From: DASVTR01 sp036387475
GTDB lineage: Bacteria > Acidobacteriota > Blastocatellia > Pyrinomonadales > Pyrinomonadaceae
Reading direction: 5' to 3'
DNA: 64,000 nt
Assembly: GCA_036387475.1 (NCBI GenBank)
Contig: DASVTR010000012.1
Span: forward strand, 338,823 to 402,822
A program made the position numbers and the translations under genes. Under the pieces are notes generated by a model. The model was not told the DNA's origin. It did no database searches and was given only the letters and a program-made list of their open reading frames with translations. Below, piece after piece: positions 17,113 to 23,361 of this stretch (its first letter is position 1; each line of letters begins with the position of its first letter).

Positions 17113-17160
17113 ATGCAGACAAAGAATAGCACAAAGCAAAAGAATAGAGGTGCAAGCTAA
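17113..17160 (+). CDS. 15-codon leader peptide coupled to the integrase
   Basis: ATG to TAA encodes 15 residues (MQTKNSTKQKNRGAS). AAAGGA sits six bases before its ATG, and its TAA shares a base with the integrase ATG (TAATG). The integrase's own AGAGGTG site lies inside the leader. This is the arrangement of translational coupling: ribosomes ending on the leader can restart on the integrase. The peptide, rich in Lys, Asn and Thr, probably has no function of its own. Confidence 0.65.
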   Translation: MQTKNSTKQKNRGAS

Positions 17161-18308
17161 TGGCAGGGCAAATCATAAAACGGGGCGACCGCACTTGGCT
17201 TGTACGCATTTTTACAGGGCGCGACGAGAAGGGTAAGCGTCGCTACGTCAATAAGACTATTCACGGTACGAAAAAGGATGCGGAGAAATATTTCACGGCT
17301 ACACAACGCGACCGAGACTTAGGTGTGTTCATCGAAGCCTGTACGCTTTCGGTTGATGAATACCTGAACAAGTGGCTAGAAACGGCAGCACGTCCACGCC
17401 TGCGCGAGCGCACGTTTTCAGACTACACTGAGAAAATAGATAGGTATGTGCGTTCTGCCATAGGTAAAAAGAAGCTCGCCGACGTGCGCCCGCTTGATAT
17501 TCAAACTTTCTATAGTCAAATGCAGGAGCGAGGGCTTTCGGCGCGCACGGTGCGCTACACTCACGCTATTCTTTCATCTGCTTTTAAGCAAGCAATTAAG
17601 TGGCACATGCTGGCGCGCAATCCATGCAAAGCGGTTGAACTGCCCCGCGCGACGCGGCGCGAGATGCAAGCCTTCTCGCCAGAAGAGGCCGGACGATTTC
17701 TTAAAGCCGCGAAAGAGGATGAGCAAGGTATTATCTTTGCCTTTGCTCTTGCCACAGGGATGCGCCCGGAAGAGTATCTAGCTTTGAAATGGTCAACCGA
17801 TATGGACTTAGAGAAGGGTGTAGCTGTTGTCCAGCGCGCTCTTGTACGGCGTAAGGGTGGTGGCTGGTATTTTGATGAGCCGAAAACATCGCGCTCACGA
17901 CGCACAGTGCCCTTGCCAGTTTCTCTTGTGCAAGCGCTTATCACGCATCGGCGCAAGCAAGCGGAAGCACGCTTGAAAGCTGGCGCAGCATATCAGAATA
18001 ACGATTTGGTGTTTGCCACAGGCGAAGGCACGCCCCACAACTCGCGCAACCTCGCGCAACGCCATTTACAACAGATACTCAAACGCGCCAAACTGCCATT
18101 GACGTTTCGGCTGTATGATTTGCGCCACAGTTGCGCGACGCTTCTCTTAGCAGTCGGCGAGAATCCAAAAGTAGTATCTGAGCGGTTGGGCCATGCCTCT
18201 ATCGTTCTCACGCTTGACACTTACTCACATGTTCTGCCATCCATGCAGCAAGCGGCGACCGCTAAGCTGGAAAGCCTACTTTTTAAGCCCACTGGCACAT
18301 CACTGTGA
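17160..18308 (+). CDS. int: Tyrosine-family site-specific integrase
   Basis: The 382-residue product has the three parts of phage-type integrases: an N-terminal arm-binding domain with an AP2-like sheet (about 1-55), a SAM-like core-binding domain (about 65-150), and the catalytic domain (about 165-375). Catalytic residues visible are Arg202 (TGMRPEEYLAL), Arg322-His323 in YDLRHS, a GHAS box, and the nucleophile Tyr355 in LDTYSHV. A Tyr replaces the first His of the HxLRH box, a common variant. Given the flanking tRNA repeats, this enzyme very likely inserted the element into tRNA-Ala(GGC). Translation starts by overlap with a leader peptide. A strong stem-loop follows the gene. Confidence 0.95.
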   Translation: MAGQIIKRGDRTWLVRIFTGRDEKGKRRYVNKTIHGTKKDAEKYFTATQRDRDLGVFIEACTLSVDEYLNKWLETAARPRLRERTFSDYTEKIDRYVRSAIGKKKLADVRPLDIQTFYSQMQERGLSARTVRYTHAILSSAFKQAIKWHMLARNPCKAVELPRATRREMQAFSPEEAGRFLKAAKEDEQGIIFAFALATGMRPEEYLALKWSTDMDLEKGVAVVQRALVRRKGGGWYFDEPKTSRSRRTVPLPVSLVQALITHRRKQAEARLKAGAAYQNNDLVFATGEGTPHNSRNLAQRHLQQILKRAKLPLTFRLYDLRHSCATLLLAVGENPKVVSERLGHASIVLTLDTYSHVLPSMQQAATAKLESLLFKPTGTSL

Positions 18309-18350
18309 GTTGCTTATATAGTAAGCGCATGTCTGACCTCTAAATAAGAA

Positions 18351-18390
18351 GCGAGGCTGCCTACTATATGGCAGCCTCGCCCTTTCTCTC
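18351..18390. terminator. Bidirectional terminator between integrase and peptide gene
   Basis: An 11-bp perfect stem (GCGAGGCTGCC at 18351, GGCAGCCTCGC at 18370-18380) with an eight-base loop lies between two convergent genes and is followed by CCTTTCTCTCTC. It can serve both strands, though neither side has a long T run. Confidence 0.7.
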
Positions 18391-18597
18391 TCATAACATA
18401 GACAACACGCTTTGCAGGAGTGTTATTGCTGCCTCAACTACTCCGGTAGTCATCTGGCCGTCAGCCTCAGTTGTCGCCTCTGTGGTTTGCGGCGGCGGGT
18501 CTGTGATTCCTCCGCAAGGGATTTGCCCCGCGAACGCGGGAACACTGAGCACCAGCATCAAGACGACTCCGGCGCATCCTCTATAAAAGTGTTTCAT
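18391..18597 (-). CDS. Small secreted peptide precursor
   Basis: The 68-residue product has a clear signal peptide: basic MKHFYRG, a hydrophobic core, and cleavage after AFA. The mature 45 residues start GQIPCGG, continue with a Pro/Thr/Glu-rich spacer, and end in a hydrophobic amphipathic helix (AAITLLQSVLSML). AAGGAGA stands correctly before the ATG, so it is a real gene despite its size. It is transcribed away from the TPR-Fis regulator gene, with 155 bases of shared upstream DNA. Secreted peptide plus TPR regulator recalls the peptide-pheromone systems of Firmicutes, but the regulator type differs. I know of no named family. Possible signal peptide, membrane-active peptide or antisense partner; function inferred only. 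Confidence 0.75.
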   Translation of the reverse strand: MKHFYRGCAGVVLMLVLSVPAFAGQIPCGGITDPPPQTTEATTEADGQMTTGVVEAAITLLQSVLSML

Positions 18598-18630
18598 CTC
18601 TCTATCTCCTTAATTGTGAATTGGCTTATC

Positions 18631-18689
18631 GCACATACAAATTATTTTGTATGCGCGCTGACTAGAACATTTTGCAAATTTTGTTGCAA
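18631..18689. promoter_or_regulatory. Two dyads in the peptide/TPR divergent promoter region
   Basis: A 26-base near-perfect palindrome at 18631-18656 has arms GCACATACAAA and TTTGTATGCGC with one mismatch. Downstream, TTGCAA at 18672-18677 and 18684-18689 forms a second dyad. Both are placed to be operators for the divergent genes; the Fis-type regulator next door is the natural candidate to bind them. Confidence 0.55.
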
Positions 18690-18752
18690 GCCTAAAGAGC
18701 GGCGTTTAAGATGCGTCCGTCTTTTTGATATTGCACGGAAAGGCTTTCTCAC

Positions 18753-20243
18753 ATGACCTTGCGCGCCTCACTACTGCAACAACTCGAAAACCCCGCGCTG
18801 ACCGCTAATCAACGGGCGGAGCTTCGCTGTCAACTGGCGCGTGAATTAGAAGATGCTGGAGAGTACGAACGCGCACGCGAGGCATTAGGCGAGCTATGGC
18901 AAGGTATCGGAAGGATGCCACGCACGGAAGGGCTAGAGCGCAGCACGGCTGCCGAAGTCTTATTGCGCGCGGGAGTGTTGACGGGATGGCTTGGCAGTAG
19001 CAATCAGATAAAAGGCTCTCAGGAGTCGGCCAAGAATCTCCTTACTAAAAGCAGCCGCATCTTCGCTTCGCTCTCTTATTCTCAAAGGGTCATGGAAGCG
19101 CAGACTGAGATTGCATATTGCTATTGGCGGGAAGGCGGATACGATGAAGCCCGCATCATCCTTAAAGATGCGCTCTCACAACTCACAACAGAGAGCGACT
19201 TAAAGGCTAAAGCTACTTTGCGAAGCGCGATTGTCGAATGGACATCTCTGCGCTATCACGACGCGCTCTGTATCTTGATTGAGGCTGCGTCACTTTTTCA
19301 GCAGATACGCAATCATACAATCAAAGGCAGCTACCATGACGCTCTGGCGGGCGTGCTCGTCAATCTGGCAGAATCCGAGCGCAGAGAGGATTACACAGAC
19401 CGCGCTTTTGTCGAGTATGCGGCAGCCAGCTATCATTTCGCGCAGGCCAGACATAAGCGCTACCTTGCCATCGTCGAAAATAATCTCGGCTTTCTTTACT
19501 TCAAGGTCGGCAAATATGAAGAAGCGCACGAGCACTTAGACCACGCTCGCCGCATACTAGCCAGCCTTAAAGATAGCGGCACAGTCGCACAGGTAGACGA
19601 GACAAGAGCGCGCGTCTTCATCACGCAAGAGAGATATAGCCAAGCGGAAAGTGCAGCGCGTTCGGCTGTCCGCACATTAGAGAAGGGCGGCAGACAATCG
19701 CTGTTAGCAGAAGCTTTGACGACTCACGGCGTAGCCCTTGCGCGTCTCGGCTATCATGCGCGGGCACGCTTCACGCTCTTTCGCGCCGCAGAGATAGCGC
19801 ATCTATCAGGCGCACTCAACACGGCGGGGCTGGCTGCGCTTAGTATCATCGAAGAATTGAGTGAACAACTGACGATAGATGAAATGCAAGCCATCTATCA
19901 AAAGGCGTATGACTGGCTTGTATCTTCTCAGCACTCACAGACCTTGCATCGTCTCTTAAAAGCAGCCAGCCGCGTTTTAAGCGCGTGCGCCAGTGCTCAG
20001 AAGGAGAGTGCGAAACTGGAAGCTGGCACGCAAGGCACGTTGAGAGATGTTATGCACCAATATGAGAAGGAAATCATCAGACAAGCCCTGCGTAACTCTC
20101 AGGGCAGCGTGACGCGGGCGGGAGACTTACTCGGCATCAGCTACCAGTTACTTACTTATCTGCTAGAGCACCGCCACAGGGACTTACTTCTTGAGCGTAA
20201 CCCCGCCAAACCGCGTGGTCGAAGCATCGTTAAGAAACAATAA
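18753..20243 (+). CDS. TPR-repeat regulator with C-terminal Fis-type HTH
   Basis: This 496-residue cytoplasmic protein is almost entirely tetratricopeptide-like helical hairpins from about residue 20 to 400. Typical units include NLGFLYFKVGKYEEAHEHL and EIAYCYWREGGYDEARIIL. From about residue 433 a Fis-type HTH_8 domain follows: YEKEIIRQALRNSQGSVTRAGDLLGIS, then a recognition helix and a basic tail. TPR arrays of this kind bind peptides or protein partners, and the Fis unit binds DNA. There is no sigma54-interacting AAA domain, so it is not an enhancer-binding protein of the NtrC type. It faces the small secreted peptide gene across a dyad-rich promoter, which suggests the peptide, or its re-imported form, controls it. 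Last gene before attR. Confidence 0.8.
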   Translation: MTLRASLLQQLENPALTANQRAELRCQLARELEDAGEYERAREALGELWQGIGRMPRTEGLERSTAAEVLLRAGVLTGWLGSSNQIKGSQESAKNLLTKSSRIFASLSYSQRVMEAQTEIAYCYWREGGYDEARIILKDALSQLTTESDLKAKATLRSAIVEWTSLRYHDALCILIEAASLFQQIRNHTIKGSYHDALAGVLVNLAESERREDYTDRAFVEYAAASYHFAQARHKRYLAIVENNLGFLYFKVGKYEEAHEHLDHARRILASLKDSGTVAQVDETRARVFITQERYSQAESAARSAVRTLEKGGRQSLLAEALTTHGVALARLGYHARARFTLFRAAEIAHLSGALNTAGLAALSIIEELSEQLTIDEMQAIYQKAYDWLVSSQHSQTLHRLLKAASRVLSACASAQKESAKLEAGTQGTLRDVMHQYEKEIIRQALRNSQGSVTRAGDLLGISYQLLTYLLEHRHRDLLLERNPAKPRGRSIVKKQ

Positions 20244-20297
20244 GACTTTTTGAGGCTCTGATAAACTGTTGTCGGCAAGAGAATCCTTTTAGGTAAG

Positions 20298-20319
20298 TTG
20301 GCACACTATAGGCACACAA
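20298..20319 (+). repeat. Candidate integrase arm-type sites, right end
   Basis: TTGGCACAC and AGGCACACA lie in tandem one helical turn apart, matching the pair at 6799-6820 in spacing and orientation. They lie 46 bases inside the right repeat. Likely recombinase or excisionase sites, inferred from position and repetition. Confidence 0.55.
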
Positions 20320-20328
20320 AACAGTTAG

Positions 20329-20348
20329 GGGCTACCACGTGGTAGCCC
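20329..20348. promoter_or_regulatory. 20-bp perfect palindrome at the right end
   Basis: GGGCTACCACGTGGTAGCCC is a perfect palindrome without a loop, 16 bases from the attR repeat. It could be a binding site for a dimeric protein, a cruciform-forming attachment-region feature, or a terminator of the TPR gene. No T run supports the last. Confidence 0.5.
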
Positions 20349-20364
20349 TTAACTTATTGAAACC

Positions 20365-20413
20365 ATTGATGGAGCCGAGGGGGATCGAACCCCTGACCTC
20401 ATGACTGCCAGTC
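20365..20413 (-). repeat. attR: 49-bp repeat within tRNA-Ala
   Basis: Identical to 6636-6684. From 20370 on it is part of the intact tRNA-Ala gene. The element thus entered at the tRNA 3' half and left the gene whole on this side. Confidence 0.9.
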
Positions 20414-20442
20414 ATGCGCTCTCCCAGCTGAGCTACGGCCCC
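20370..20442 (-). tRNA. tRNA-Ala (anticodon GGC)
   Basis: The minus strand folds as a standard cloverleaf of 73 bases. Acceptor GGGGCCG pairs with CGGCTCC with one G-U pair. The D stem is GCTC/GAGC. The anticodon stem CATGA/TCATG has loop CTGGCAG giving anticodon GGC. The T stem is AGGGG/CCCCT with TTCGATC. The discriminator is A and no CCA is encoded. It reads codon GCC. It serves as the insertion target of the neighbouring element. Confidence 0.97.
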
Positions 20443-20518
20443 TTTGAGCGTTGGCTTTGTCGCTCTGGCGCGACGAATTGACAGAGTAGCTTAGCGTGCG
20501 AAGGGGCGTCAAGCGCGT

Positions 20519-20734
20519 TCATCTGCGCCAGCGGCGAGCCGCAAAGAATGACAGGCACGCTCCTGTAACCAGCATGGTGAGACCGCCCGCGACGCGCAGG
20601 GTATCTGGCAATTCGCGGACGTTAGTGTCGGTGATGAGGACGGTCGTCTGCGGTTCTAGAAAGAGAGCGCGATAGGCGATGACGCCGCCGGTCGCCGCAA
20701 TCAAGAGGCCGACGATGAGCGCGATGAAACGCAT
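20519..20734 (-). CDS. Small two-helix membrane protein
   Basis: The 71-residue product has an N-terminal hydrophobic helix (IALIVGLLIAATGGVIAYRALF), a polar 20-residue loop, and a second helix (GGLTMLVTGACLSFFAA) ending in a basic RRWRR anchor. Both ends are predicted in the cytoplasm. It is unrecognised. It follows the enoyl-CoA hydratase gene on the same strand with a long hairpin repeat between them, so co-transcription is doubtful. Confidence 0.6.
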   Translation of the reverse strand: MRFIALIVGLLIAATGGVIAYRALFLEPQTTVLITDTNVRELPDTLRVAGGLTMLVTGACLSFFAARRWRR

Positions 20735-20736
20735 AG

Positions 20737-20853
20737 GAATTTTGGATTTTAGATTTGCGATTTTTGATTGAGTAAGGATGAAAACTTAAATTGCTAATCT
20801 TTAGTCCTTATCCAATCACAAATCTAAAATCGCAAATCTAAAATCTAAAAATT
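20737..20853. repeat. Long imperfect inverted repeat built from GATTTTAGATTT words
   Basis: The left arm (about 20738-20780) is made of GATTTTAGATTTGCGATTTT-like words. The right arm (about 20805-20853) is its inverse complement, with mismatches. The centre is a short A+T-rich loop. It lies between the enoyl-CoA hydratase stop codon (five bases away) and the next gene. As RNA it would form a long hairpin, possibly ending or protecting the hydratase transcript. Confidence 0.6.
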
Positions 20854-20857
20854 AAAC

Positions 20858-21643
20858 TTACTTGCCTTTGAACGCGGGCTTGCGTTTTTCGAGGAATGCG
20901 CGGACGCCTTCGTCTTTATCTTCGCTGGAAAAACAGAGCGCGAAGAGGTCAACTTCACGGCGTAAGCCTTCGTCCAGATTTGAGCGCGAGGCAATACGGA
21001 CGGCTTCCTTCGCCATCCTCAGTGCGATGGGACTCTTCTCACTGATGCGATTGGCTATCTCCATCGTCTTCGCTTCGAGGTCTTCGGCGGGGACGACCAT
21101 GTTGACAAGGCCGAGGGCGAAAGCTGTCTTCGCATCTATAATGTCGCCGGTTAAGATCATCTCCATCGCCTTGCCTTCGCCGACGAGGCGTGTCAGACGT
21201 TGTGTGCCGCCGCCGCCGGGAATAATGCCAAGGTTAATTTCCGGTTGGCCGAAGGATGCCGTCTCGCTGGCGATGCGCATGTCGCAGGCCAGCGCCAGTT
21301 CGCAGCCGCCGCCCAGGCAGTAGCCGTTAACCATCGCGATCACAGGCTTCGGAAAAGTATCAATCGCTGTAAAGAGCGAACGGCCCAGCATCACGTCGCG
21401 CTGCGTCAGTGCGGTGCGCCCGGCAAACTCTGCGATGTCAGCGCCAGCGATGAAAGCTTTGTCGCCAGCGCCTGTAAAAATGACGACGCCCACCGTCTCG
21501 TCGTCGCGCAACTCATCAAGAACTGCTGCGCCCTCAGCCCGCGTCTGGATATTTAAGGCGTTCCTTTTTTCCGGGCGATTGATGGTAATGATGGTGACGC
21601 GGCCTCGCCGCTCGACTAATAATGTTTCGTAAGATTGCGACAT
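20858..21643 (-). CDS. Enoyl-CoA hydratase/isomerase (crotonase family)
   Basis: The 261-residue length is standard for crotonases. The oxyanion-hole motif AGADIAEF is near residues 67-73, and both Glu of a hydratase active site are present: Glu115 (GGGCELALAC) and Glu135 (PEINLGIIPGGGG). It should hydrate 2-enoyl-CoA to 3-hydroxyacyl-CoA in fatty-acid or butanoate turnover. A 3-hydroxyacyl-CoA dehydrogenase gene lies 0.6 kb upstream on the same strand and a thiolase 18 kb away, which fits this pathway. Chain-length preference cannot be read from the sequence. Confidence 0.9.
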   Translation of the reverse strand: MSQSYETLLVERRGRVTIITINRPEKRNALNIQTRAEGAAVLDELRDDETVGVVIFTGAGDKAFIAGADIAEFAGRTALTQRDVMLGRSLFTAIDTFPKPVIAMVNGYCLGGGCELALACDMRIASETASFGQPEINLGIIPGGGGTQRLTRLVGEGKAMEMILTGDIIDAKTAFALGLVNMVVPAEDLEAKTMEIANRISEKSPIALRMAKEAVRIASRSNLDEGLRREVDLFALCFSSEDKDEGVRAFLEKRKPAFKGK

Positions 21644-21654
21644 GTATTCTCCAA

Positions 21655-21768
21655 AAGCAGAATTCAGAATCCAGAAGTCAGGAGTCAGAAGAATAGAAAA
21701 TCAGAATAAATGTGATTGCAGCCGCTTATTCTGGTTTCTGGATTCTGACTCCTGACTTCCTGCTTTTC
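21655..21768. repeat. Inverted repeat built from AGGAGTCAGAA-type words
   Basis: The left arm (21656-21700) reads CAGAATCCAGAAGTCAGGAG and similar words. The right arm (21738-21768) reads GATTCTGACTCCTGACTTCC, its inverse complement. It sits between the hydratase start and the PilZ stop codon (14 bases away). Partial copies of the same word class are at 25588-25672 and 60991-61020. Confidence 0.6.
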
Positions 21769-21781
21769 CGAATCACTTGAG

Positions 21782-22156
21782 TTATTGTTGATCGTTATCC
21801 GATGTCGTTGGTTGCTCGTCGGCGACCCACGAGACGAAGAGGCGCAGCCAGTTCTCTGTGGGTTCGCTGATCTGTACGCCGACGCGCGCCGTGCCGTAGA
21901 TGGCGGGAGCGACGCGTATGACCATCGCCGTGACTTCGATGGGTGCGCCGTCAGGACGATGCGCTCTCAGGTAGAGACGCTCGCCGCGATTCACTTTCTG
22001 GTTGAGATGAAAGAGCGCGCCGGAGGTCGAGATGTCATCGGTTTCGGTCGGCTCGCTCCACGCTGCGCCGTCTTCAGCGCGCCCCGATACAACGATGGGC
22101 AGGCGCAGCGCCATCCGTAACGCAAAGCGTTTCTCTTCGTTGTAGGGCGTACTCAT
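21782..22156 (-). CDS. PilZ-domain protein
   Basis: The 124-residue product is a single PilZ domain. The cyclic-di-GMP-binding residues are present: RxxxR at 14-18 (RMALR) and DxSxxG at 41-46 (DISTSG). The strands that follow (GALFHLNQ, RLYLRAHRP, TAMVIRV, ARVGVQIS) fit the beta barrel. It probably acts as a stand-alone c-di-GMP receptor that binds a partner protein. A GGDEF response regulator in this window (28321) could supply the ligand. It is separated from both neighbouring genes by self-complementary repeats. Confidence 0.85.
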   Translation of the reverse strand: MSTPYNEEKRFALRMALRLPIVVSGRAEDGAAWSEPTETDDISTSGALFHLNQKVNRGERLYLRAHRPDGAPIEVTAMVIRVAPAIYGTARVGVQISEPTENWLRLFVSWVADEQPTTSDNDQQ

Positions 22157-22158
22157 AA

Positions 22159-22236
22159 AGTAGTGGTCGGTGGTCGGTGGTCGGTGGTCAGTTGATAGCC
22201 AGTTGTTTTAACTGACCACTGACCACTGACTACTGC
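22159..22236. repeat. Inverted repeat built from GTGGTCGGTGGTC words
   Basis: Four tandem TGGTCGG/TGGTCAG words form the left arm (22161-22193). ACTGACCACTGACCACTGAC forms the right arm (from 22210). The right arm overlaps the TAG stop codon of the 3-hydroxyacyl-CoA dehydrogenase gene (22230-22232), and the left arm ends three bases before the PilZ start. It fills nearly the whole gap, so a transcript would carry the hairpin exactly at the stop codon. Confidence 0.65.
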
Positions 22237-23129
22237 GATTCGTTCCATTGATAAAAGCCTTCGCCGCTCTTCTTGCCGAGCTTGCCTTCGCTGACCATGC
22301 GCCGCAGGATTTCGGGCGGACGAAAGCTTTCGGATTTGAGCGTCGAGTGCAGATACTCTGCGATGTGCAGGCGCACGTCAAGGCCGACTAAATCCGTCAG
22401 GCGCAGCGGCCCGACGGGGTGGTTATAGCCGAGTTCCATCGCCGTATCTATATCACGCGCGCTGGCGACATTCTGCTCCAGCATTCGCATCGCTTCAAGG
22501 CCGAGCACGACGCCCAAACGGCTCGAAGCAAAGCCCGGAACATCCTGCACTATGATCGGCTCCTTTTTCATCCTTCGTCCGACCTCGCGCACCGTTTCGA
22601 TTACTTCCGCGCTCGTCTTCTGTCCGACGACGATTTCCAGCAAGCGCATGATGTGGACGGGGTTGAAGAAGTGCATGCCGATGACAATTTGTGGGTTGCG
22701 GGCAGCTTGAGCAATCTCCGTAATTGAGAGCGATGAAGTGTTCGTCGCAAAGATGAAAGGTTTTTGGGCTAAAGCTTCGACCTCAAGCAGGATGCCCCGC
22801 TTCATTTCCAGAACTTCCGGCGCGGCTTCGATAAAGAGGTCGGCTGCGGTCGTCTCCGAAAGATGTACAGTGCCGCGAATGTGTTGCAGCGCGAGGTCGC
22901 GTTCCTCTTCCGTCAGCTTGCCGCGCTCAATGCCTTTGACCAGATTGCGGTCAATGGCCTTAACACCGCGCGCCAGACTCTCTTTTTCTACGTCGCGGAG
23001 GATAACGCGGTAGCCAGCCTGTGCTGCGACCTGCGCAATGCCGTGTCCCATGGTGCCCGCGCCGAGCACGGCGATGGTTTCAAGAGCGCGCGCCGACGGT
23101 GTGCCTGAGATGCTCTCCGCTGCGTTCAA
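22230..23129 (-). CDS. 3-hydroxyacyl-CoA (3-hydroxybutyryl-CoA) dehydrogenase
   Basis: This is an NAD-dependent oxidoreductase of the 3HCDH family. The Rossmann motif is GAGTMGHGIAQ and the 3HCDH_N domain runs to about residue 200. The SSLSI and HFFNPVHIM motifs contain the catalytic His. 3HCDH_C follows with ELGYNHPVGPLRL. It should oxidise 3-hydroxyacyl-CoA to 3-ketoacyl-CoA. The start is uncertain. The frame is open to a TTG at 23222, which would add 31 odd residues. The TTG at 23129, with GGGG seven bases before it, gives 299 residues, close to the family norm, and is preferred. The enoyl-CoA hydratase gene lies downstream. Confidence 0.88.
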   Translation of the reverse strand: MNAAESISGTPSARALETIAVLGAGTMGHGIAQVAAQAGYRVILRDVEKESLARGVKAIDRNLVKGIERGKLTEEERDLALQHIRGTVHLSETTAADLFIEAAPEVLEMKRGILLEVEALAQKPFIFATNTSSLSITEIAQAARNPQIVIGMHFFNPVHIMRLLEIVVGQKTSAEVIETVREVGRRMKKEPIIVQDVPGFASSRLGVVLGLEAMRMLEQNVASARDIDTAMELGYNHPVGPLRLTDLVGLDVRLHIAEYLHSTLKSESFRPPEILRRMVSEGKLGKKSGEGFYQWNESQ

Positions 23130-23245
23130 AAATATACCCCGGATATGGGCTTTCGGCGGTCTGCTTCTGCTTGGAGACTGGGTTAACTCCTCGCTCTCAG
23201 GTTCGTCCACGACCGCAAACAAGCCCCGACCAAGCCGAAGTCCTA

Positions 23246-23275
23246 TTCGACTACTTTAGCGTCCACAGTTATACT
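23246..23275 (+). promoter_or_regulatory. Possible sigma70-type promoter of trxB
   Basis: TTCGAC (23246-23251) and TATACT (23270-23275) are separated by 18 bases, about 85 bases upstream of the trxB ATG and in the right direction. The -35 box is weak. Confidence 0.35.
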
Positions 23276-23361
23276 ATAGGCACAACCGAAATGGCTATAG
23301 AATGACCGCTCTTATTTTGAAAAATTCTTCTCGTAAACCAAAGGAGACCGATTAACATTAC

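Larger units (their letters stand above)
6636..20413. mobile_element. Integrated element in tRNA-Ala with replication, restriction and peptide-regulator cargo
   Basis: About 13.7 kb lies between two identical 49-bp direct repeats (6636-6684 and 20365-20413). The right copy is the 3' part of an intact tRNA-Ala gene and the left copy is a bare tRNA 3' end, the classic product of tyrosine-integrase insertion. The element encodes its integrase (17160-18308), excisionase-like HTH proteins, a primase-polymerase/helicase, a restriction-modification cassette and a peptide/TPR regulator. There are no capsid, tail, portal, terminase, relaxase or conjugation genes, so it is a satellite or integrative plasmid and not a full prophage or ICE. 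Several of its genes (6866-7744 and 11524-16391) are visibly richer in A+T than the flanks. Confidence 0.85.

Noticed and set aside
6636..20413. Complete prophage or conjugative element
   Set aside because: No capsid, portal, terminase, tail, lysis, relaxase or type IV secretion genes are visible between the repeats.
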